The notes beneath the pieces are model-generated. The model had not been told where the DNA came from. It was given only the letters and a program-made list of their open reading frames with translations, and ran no database searches. DNA of 62,590 bases from SAR86 cluster bacterium AG-313-D11 (GTDB taxonomy: Bacteria; Pseudomonadota; Gammaproteobacteria; Magnimaribacterales; D2472). The position numbers and the translations under genes are program-made. This document shows positions 55,965-62,590 of this stretch, piece by piece. Numbering within the stretch: position 1 is the first letter of the stretch; each line of letters begins with the position of its first letter. The stretch spans positions 1 to 62,590 of the forward strand of contig QBVW01000008.1 of the NCBI GenBank assembly GCA_003284215.1, read 5' to 3'.

Positions 55965-56490
55965 CATCTGAAGATTCTTCTTCAGACTCTTCTTTAGGAG
56001 CTTCATCTACTGGAGCTTCTTCTACAGCCGCTTCTTCTGCTGGAGCTTCTTCTGCTGGAGCTTCTTCTGCTGGAGCTTCTTCTGCAGCCGCCTCTTCTGC
56101 TGGAGCTTCTTCTGCGGCCTTAGCCTCTTCTTCAGCAGCTTCTTTAGCTTTGGCTTCTAACTCAGCGACTTTAAGAGCTTTTGCAGCTTCTTTCTTTTGT
56201 ATTCTTTTATCTTTTTTTGCATCGAGCTTTTTTTGAAGCTCTTCTGGAGAAAGTCTTGCATCTTTTGCTAGTTCAGAAACTTTATCTGAAAGTTGTGCTC
56301 CTTGAGAAATCCAATGATCCAATCTCTCAACATTAAATCTCATTCTTTCTTCAGATCCCTTTGCTGAAGGATTAAAAAAGCCCAAGCGCTCAATAAATGC
56401 ACCGTCTCTAGGTTTTCTGGAATCAGCAACCGTTATAAAATAATAAGGGTTCTTTTTGGCTCCGCTTTTAGCAAGTCTAACTACTACCAT
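55951..56490 (-). CDS. rpsP: 30S ribosomal protein S16 with acidic repeat tail
   Basis: 179 residues against about 82 usually. Residues 1-80 are standard S16 ([28 protein letters not shown]). Then a Lys/Ala-rich helix (about 80-115) and an acidic tail of [10 protein letters not shown] repeats (about 115-179). First gene of the S16 operon. Confidence 0.95.
   Translation of the reverse strand: MVVVRLAKSGAKKNPYYFITVADSRKPRDGAFIERLGFFNPSAKGSEERMRFNVERLDHWISQGAQLSDKVSELAKDARLSPEELQKKLDAKKDKRIQKKEAAKALKVAELEAKAKEAAEEEAKAAEEAPAEEAAAEEAPAEEAPAEEAPAEEAAVEEAPVDEAPKEESEEESSDDEKK
56006..56110 (-). repeat. Seven 15-bp tandem repeats in the S16 tail
   Basis: Units at 56006, 56021, 56036, 56051, 56066, 56081 and 56096. 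Four are identical, one differs by one base, and two are a variant with a different core. Each encodes five residues (EEAPA type), so copy-number change would keep the frame. Confidence 0.85.
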
Positions 56491-56594
56491 AATTGAAAAT
56501 TATTTATGTATTAATAAAAAGGTGTGTATTTTAGGTTAACCTTGAGCAATTTGATAGTGTTAATATATAAAGATTACAAAAAAAATATAAGATT

Positions 56595-57158
56595 GTGTCA
56601 TTTCCAATTACTACATTAATCGCTTTGATAGCCTATTTCTTATCTAGGGCTGTGTTGAAGTCATCAAAACAAATTTATATAGGGCTGTTTTTAGCATTGC
56701 TATTAATAGTGAGCTTCATGATTTCATCAAAAGGCATATCTATCCTGGGACTCCATGTAGCCGCTACAAGCTTTAGTATAGTAATACTTATTGTTACTTT
56801 TTTTGAGACAACATTGCTTGAAAGACACATCACAAAAATCAAGAAAGGTGAGATTGGTTCAAATGTTAAGTCTGTAGAAAGAGAATATAACGAAATTTTT
56901 ATTCTCATTGGATTTGGGCTTGGCGGTATAGTGCTGTCTTTAATTTCCGGGCTACTGGTTCTTGGAGAACTAGATATGGAGTTAATATTTAAAATTGTTT
57001 TTACTGGATTTGCTTTGATTATTTATATGCTTACGTTTTTAGGGGTAAAATATGCAAACTTGAAAGTGCGATATGCAGTCAGGGGAATTATTCTCTCTTT
57101 TGCTATGGTCCTTCTTGCATATTTTGGTAATACCATTTTTTTAATTAACTACTTATAA
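56595..57158 (+). CDS. Polytopic membrane protein, YpjD/CcsA-like by position
   Basis: 187 residues from GTG 56595, about six hydrophobic segments. The slot next to a CorC-type gene and divergent from rpsP is usually held by ypjD, an inner-membrane cytochrome-c-assembly-like protein (about 260 residues in Escherichia coli). HVAATSFSIVIL fits the heme-handling His helix, but no WWD motif is visible and the protein is short. Assignment mainly from neighbourhood. Confidence 0.6.
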   Translation: MSFPITTLIALIAYFLSRAVLKSSKQIYIGLFLALLLIVSFMISSKGISILGLHVAATSFSIVILIVTFFETTLLERHITKIKKGEIGSNVKSVEREYNEIFILIGFGLGGIVLSLISGLLVLGELDMELIFKIVFTGFALIIYMLTFLGVKYANLKVRYAVRGIILSFAMVLLAYFGNTIFLINYL

Positions 57159-57165
57159 AATCTCC

Positions 57166-58419
57166 TTGAGCACAAACTCTATTTCTTTTTTATTTCTGTC
57201 ACTATTTGTGCTGTTAATTTTTTCTGCCTTTTCATCCGGATCCGAAACTGGAATGATGGCGTCAAATAAAATTAAATTACGAAATTTATCTAAGAATGAA
57301 AAGGGTGCAAAAAGAGCTCTTAAGCTTCTTCAAAGACCTGATATTTTGCTTTCATCTATATTGATTAGTAATAATTTTGCCAATATTTTGGCCTCCGCAC
57401 TAGTAACAATAATCATGATAGATTATTTTGGCGGAAACGTTTTGCTGGGCTCAGTAGTTCTAACTTTAGTCATATTAATTTTTTCAGAAATAACTCCAAA
57501 AACAATAGCAAGTGTTTATCCTGAAAATTTCGCGACTAAATCCTCTTGGCTTTTAAAAGCATTGGTATCAATTTTAAAGCCTTTAGTGTGGTTAACAAAT
57601 ATCATCAGCTCAAGAATACTAAAACTATTCAATGTGGATCCTATGGAATCAACCTCAAATGATAATTTAAATTCAGATGAATTAAGAACCTTGTTAGAGG
57701 AACATGGAGATTTAATACCTATACAATCCAGAGAAATGCTTTCGTCGATTTTAGGTATGGAGGAATTAACAGTAGAAGATATTATGACGCCACACGCAGA
57801 GATCATCGGAATCGATATAACTGATAACATTGAAGCGGCTCAGAAAATTATTGCTTCATCCTATTACAGCAGACTTCCAGTTTTTAAAAAATCTATTGAT
57901 CAGGTTATAGGAATGCTTCATCTTAAAGATTCTCACCAATTTTTAGAGGCTCTTGAAGGTGGCATGCAAGTCAAAAGCATTCTATCAGAGACTACATTTA
58001 TATCGCAGAGCACAACACTCTCCTTGCAATTGAATCAATTTCAAAATCAGGATAATAATCTCGGATTGGTTGTCGATGAGTATGGAGAGATTCAGGGCTT
58101 ACTTACTATTGAAGATATATTTAATGAAATAGTAGGTAAATTTGGAGCTGCAAGAGCTGATTTAGAAAAGGAGTTCACACGAAAAAAAGATGGGTCAGTA
58201 ATTGCTGATGGAAATTCAAAAATTAGAGAGTTAAACAGCTTTATGAATTGGGATATTGATGAAGATGGCTCAAAAACAGTTAATGGAGTTATCACTGATT
58301 ATTTAGATCAAATCCCTCAAGAGAATGTTTGTCTTGAAATTAATAAATACAGAATAGAAGTCCTGAATATAGAAGAAAACTCTATCACAAAAGTGAAGAT
58401 CAAAAAAAAGGGAAGCTAA
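57166..58419 (+). CDS. CNNM/CorB-type transporter with CBS domains
   Basis: 417 residues from TTG 57166. N-terminal CNNM membrane domain (SGSETGMMASN, four helices to about 145), a CBS pair (about 200-320, including DIMTPHAEIIGIDI and VVDEYGEIQGLLTIEDI) and a C-terminal CorC_HlyC domain. Family linked to Mg2+ or other cation efflux (YfjD). Overlaps nothing; 7 bases after the preceding gene. Confidence 0.9.
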   Translation: MSTNSISFLFLSLFVLLIFSAFSSGSETGMMASNKIKLRNLSKNEKGAKRALKLLQRPDILLSSILISNNFANILASALVTIIMIDYFGGNVLLGSVVLTLVILIFSEITPKTIASVYPENFATKSSWLLKALVSILKPLVWLTNIISSRILKLFNVDPMESTSNDNLNSDELRTLLEEHGDLIPIQSREMLSSILGMEELTVEDIMTPHAEIIGIDITDNIEAAQKIIASSYYSRLPVFKKSIDQVIGMLHLKDSHQFLEALEGGMQVKSILSETTFISQSTTLSLQLNQFQNQDNNLGLVVDEYGEIQGLLTIEDIFNEIVGKFGAARADLEKEFTRKKDGSVIADGNSKIRELNSFMNWDIDEDGSKTVNGVITDYLDQIPQENVCLEINKYRIEVLNIEENSITKVKIKKKGS

Positions 58420-58433
58420 GCTCCCCTTTTTTT
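58402..58433. terminator. Bidirectional terminator candidate between convergent genes
   Basis: An A-run, GGGA, a small AGCT-centred stem, CCCC and a T-run, spanning the TAA of the CorC-type gene. Works best for the plus strand; the stem has a bulge. Confidence 0.45.
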
Positions 58434-58446
58434 AAAAGTAAGAAGA

Positions 58447-59076
58447 CTATAAGTAATGCACTAAAGCACCAAATATCACGGTCAGTAAAACTCCTGAGTG
58501 AATAACAGCCTTAACAGATGTTATGAGTGGATTCATTTTTCCAAATAGCGCATTAGCCTCAATCAGAAGGATAATAGCTATTCCCACCCATAAGCCAGTC
58601 ATATCAGTTGCCGCAATCATTGGCAAACCGCCGCCATGGGCGGAATAAACCATCAAATAAAGCATTGGCAATGAAAAAAGTGTATTAGTTCTAGATGCTA
58701 ACCCGGCTTTTGCACCAGCATCTGCTGCATCGGGCGCGCCTGCAATAACCTTTTTTTGATTTGGCCAAATTACAAACCAAACATTAGCAGCCATTAAGGT
58801 TCCCATCAATGCACCAAGCACAATACCAATATTTACTGTGATGCTTAACCAATATAAAAGGTATAGACCAGTTAAAAATGTAAATGCTGCTGCCCAACGA
58901 AAATACCATAAAGCATTTGGGACTAATTTTTGAACAACATCAGACTTGGCTGAAGCCTCTGACTCCTTAAAATATTCAGTTTGGACAAAATTAAAATAAT
59001 AAAGCAGGCCTATCCAAAGCACTCCAAATAGAATGTGAGCAAATCTTATTAGCACTGTTCCAAGATACGCTTCCAT
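58447..59076 (-). CDS. Urate-oxidase-N-type (PuuD-like) membrane protein
   Basis: 209 residues with about five or six membrane helices and several conserved His and Trp (RFAHILFGVLWIGLLYYFN, PNALWYFRWAAAFTF, YSAHGGG). The pattern matches the membrane domain of urate hydroxylase PuuD (Urate_ox_N), but the cytochrome c domain of true PuuD is missing. Likely a heme- or quinone-linked membrane protein; urate activity is not implied. Confidence 0.65.
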   Translation of the reverse strand: MEAYLGTVLIRFAHILFGVLWIGLLYYFNFVQTEYFKESEASAKSDVVQKLVPNALWYFRWAAAFTFLTGLYLLYWLSITVNIGIVLGALMGTLMAANVWFVIWPNQKKVIAGAPDAADAGAKAGLASRTNTLFSLPMLYLMVYSAHGGGLPMIAATDMTGLWVGIAIILLIEANALFGKMNPLITSVKAVIHSGVLLTVIFGALVHYL

Positions 59077-59125
59077 ATTTAAACTCCTATGATTAAAGTT
59101 GTGATTAAATAATTATATATCTTGC

Positions 59126-59158
59126 AAAAAAAAACGGGGAATAAACCCCGTTTTTTTT
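59126..59158. terminator. Strong bidirectional rho-independent terminator after groEL
   Basis: Nine A, C, GGGG, a 6-base loop, CCCC, G and eight T: a 13-bp hairpin with U-tracts on both strands. Ends the groES-groEL transcript on the minus strand. Confidence 0.85.
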
Positions 59159-59175
59159 GAATCATTGCAAATAAC

Positions 59176-60840
<1,665 letters not shown>

Positions 60841-60860
60841 CTAATTATTGATTAAATTGT

Positions 60861-61148
60861 TTAACTGAAAATGCCGTAAATATCGCTCTCACTGAGCATT
60901 AGATATTCATCGCCATCTATTTTTACTTCGTTGCCACCATACTGACCAAATATGACTAGGTCACCGACTTTAACGCCCATTGGAGATACCTCTCCATTAT
61001 CCTGTCTTTTTCCAGGCCCCACAGCAACGACTTCGCCCTGAGAAGGCTTTTCTGTAGCTGAGCCAGGTAAAACAATTCCCCCAGGTGTGGTTTGTTCTTC
61101 GTCTGTTCTTTTAACTAAAACTTTATCGTGTAAAGGTTTCAATTTCAT
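60861..61148 (-). CDS. groS: Co-chaperonin GroES
   Basis: 95 residues, standard length. [11 protein letters not shown] start and the mobile loop [16 protein letters not shown] good AGGAGA ribosome-binding site precedes ATG 61148. I see no clear sigma-32 or CIRCE element upstream. Confidence 0.98.
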   Translation of the reverse strand: MKLKPLHDKVLVKRTDEEQTTPGGIVLPGSATEKPSQGEVVAVGPGKRQDNGEVSPMGVKVGDLVIFGQYGGNEVKIDGDEYLMLSESDIYGIFS

Positions 61149-61227
61149 TTCAAATCTCCTGCTTTAAAAATAACAATAATCCTTATAACTAAAGGCTAAG
61201 AGTTATTTATGGCTTAAAAAAATTAAT

Positions 61228-61578
61228 TCAATACTTTGGATATAAATCTTTAAAGAAATTTATAAAGAAACTTCCTGCTAAAATCCCAGTGAAATCAGCA
61301 AAAATATCTAAAAATTCAAAAGATCGATAAGGTATATATATCTGCACTATCTCAATCAAAATTCCGTAGCCGAGGACTATAACATAAAGCCATAATTCCT
61401 TGTAAATAATTCTACTAAGCCAGCTAATAATTGTTAGGTATAAAAAACACGAAAAATGAAGCAATTTATCATTAAGATTGACTGAGGGTTCAACCTCAAG
61501 ATGTTGAATAGAAAGTATAGATATTACTACTATAGAAATTGCCAGAATAAACCTAAAACTATACTGAATTAGAGACAT
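61228..61578 (-). CDS. VanZ-like membrane protein
   Basis: 116 residues with four predicted membrane helices (about 7-24, 39-58, 63-83, 92-110). The pattern NDKLLHFSCFLYL, GYGILIEIVQIYIPYRSFEFLDI, ADFTGI is that of small VanZ-family proteins, function mostly unknown. Its start lies inside the end of the AmpG-like gene (20-base overlap). Confidence 0.8.
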   Translation of the reverse strand: MSLIQYSFRFILAISIVVISILSIQHLEVEPSVNLNDKLLHFSCFLYLTIISWLSRIIYKELWLYVIVLGYGILIEIVQIYIPYRSFEFLDIFADFTGILAGSFFINFFKDLYPKY

Positions 61579-62590
61579 ATTTTTTTTTATAAATTACTAT
61601 TAATAACAATGCTGGAATAGACATAGCAGAAGTTGTATAAAAAAAGTATGTCCAGCCAATTTCTAAAGACGAGCTTGATACATAATAATCAGCCAAAATA
61701 CCTGAAAAACCACTAAAAAATTTTCCCGGAAGCATCATGAATGATGTCAACATAGCATATTGCACAGCTGTATACTTTTTTGAAACCAAGCTAGTTAAAA
61801 AAGCAATATTCACAGTTCCAACCAGTCCTGCTGCAAAACTATCTAAACCAACAATTAAAGATAGAAGAGAGATATTTGCTTGGGCGCTTGCAACATAGGC
61901 GAAAAATAAATTAGTAAATAAGACGCATAACCCACCAAATAACAGCGCATCAAACAAAGAAATTCTTTTTATTAAAAAGCCACCAACAAAAAATCCTATC
62001 ACTGATCCAAGCAGAGCTATAGTTTTTACAAGAGCTCCTATTTCAGTTTTTGAAAATCCCAAATCCAAATAAAATGGCATCGCCATAGGCCCCATAATAA
62101 TATCTGTGAGCCTATATGTTGAAATTATTAATAAAAGCAAAGCTGCAGACCATAAACCAAAGCGATTGAAAAAGTCTTTGAAAGCCCCTAAGAGAGCTTC
62201 ATCAAATCTTAAAATAGCAATTTCCTGATTATTTGGTTCGTGACATATCAATGCTCCTACTGATCCTACAAACATAAGGATGCCCATTAATTGATATACA
62301 TAAGACCAGCTGTATAAATCAGCAAAAATTAGTGCCATAGATGTTGCAACAAGAATTGCAACTCGATACCCAAACTGATAACTGGCTGCTAAATCACCTT
62401 GCTCCTTCGCTTCACCAATCTCAATTCTTAAAGCATCTACTGCTACATCTTGTATTGAGCCAAAAAAAGCTGCAAAAAATGCAAACAGTGCTAATAATTG
62501 AATGTTTTGAAGCGGATCTATAAAACTCATGCCAATGAGTGATAAAAATATCACTGATTGTGAAAAAAGAATCCACCCTCTTCTTTTTCC
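61559..62590 (-). CDS. AmpG-like muropeptide MFS transporter, 5' end outside the window
   Basis: The frame continues past the right edge (GKRRGWILFSQ lies upstream of the first internal GTG at 62554), so about 343 residues of a ~420-residue protein are seen. Motifs: GSIQDVAVDALRIE near the start and AGLVGTVNIAFLTSLVSKKYTAVQYA later, with about ten visible membrane helices. AmpG imports anhydro-muropeptides for cell-wall recycling; assignment by motif, no ampD neighbour seen. Confidence 0.8.
   Translation of the reverse strand, partial: GKRRGWILFSQSVIFLSLIGMSFIDPLQNIQLLALFAFFAAFFGSIQDVAVDALRIEIGEAKEQGDLAASYQFGYRVAILVATSMALIFADLYSWSYVYQLMGILMFVGSVGALICHEPNNQEIAILRFDEALLGAFKDFFNRFGLWSAALLLLIISTYRLTDIIMGPMAMPFYLDLGFSKTEIGALVKTIALLGSVIGFFVGGFLIKRISLFDALLFGGLCVLFTNLFFAYVASAQANISLLSLIVGLDSFAAGLVGTVNIAFLTSLVSKKYTAVQYAMLTSFMMLPGKFFSGFSGILADYYVSSSSLEIGWTYFFYTTSAMSIPALLLIVIYKKKYVSNSV

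Noticed and set aside
55934-56236. Plus-strand Ser/Ala-rich repeat protein
   Set aside because: Antisense reading of the 15-bp repeats in rpsP; its repetitive look comes from the S16 tail.

Overview
The window looks like chromosome of a small-genome, AT-rich marine gammaproteobacterium. SAR86 or a neighbouring lineage is my guess. The basis is classic gammaproteobacterial gene order (rpoE-rseA-deg-lepA-lepB-rnc-era-recO-acpS; queA-tgt-yajC-secD-secF; rpsP-rimM-trmD-rplS; xerD-dsbC-hom-thrC; prfB-lysS), low GC by eye, very tight packing (ATGA/TAATG start-stop overlaps, stop codons of convergent genes nested in 4 bp) and no insertion sequences. The taxonomic placement is inference.

Layout. (1) 1-503: end of an endonuclease/exonuclease/phosphatase-family gene, followed at 517-624 by six copies of an 8-bp motif. 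(2) 674-9097: a genomic island bounded by a 22-bp direct repeat that includes the 3' end of an intact tRNA-Glu gene (9081-9156). At its left edge are the last ~50 codons of a tyrosine integrase and then, on the minus strand, a compact array of small genes for exported proteins. Several of these lipoprotein genes start with an almost identical 54-bp signal-peptide cassette joined to unrelated mature proteins. This is the most unusual thing in the window. (3) 9209-16143: trmJ, suhB, secFD-yajC-tgt-queA, tRNA-Leu. (4) 16244-29425: proBA, then a long leftward run rsmJ-uppP-tsaB-adk-acpS-recO-era-rnc-lepB-lepA-degQ-rseA-rpoE-sdhE. (5) 29472-46085: ygfZ, ung, an OYE reductase, serA, glpK, nrdAB with a rich regulatory region, an MFS transporter, GST, SDR, a FAD reductase, alkB, mdh. 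(6) 46090-56490: lysS, prfB (programmed +1 frameshift), small secreted and GNAT genes, thrC-hom-dsbC-xerD, rplS-trmD-rimM-rpsP. (7) 56595-62590: a YpjD-like and a CorC-like membrane protein, a urate-oxidase-N-type membrane protein, groESL, a VanZ-like protein, and an AmpG-like transporter cut by the window edge.

The core genes cover protein export (SecDF-YajC, LepB), envelope stress (RpoE, RseA-like anti-sigma, Deg protease), translation and tRNA modification (TrmJ, Tgt, QueA, TrmD, RimM, TsaB, RsmJ, LepA, RF2, LysRS, S16, L19), dNTP supply (NrdAB) and amino-acid synthesis (proline, serine, threonine). Points needing a second look beyond the island are an anti-sigma factor that seems to carry an RseB-type C-terminal domain, long acidic extensions on both S16 and L19, an altered conserved motif in adenylate kinase, and DnaA/NrdR-type sites around 30.9 kb and 35.2 kb.
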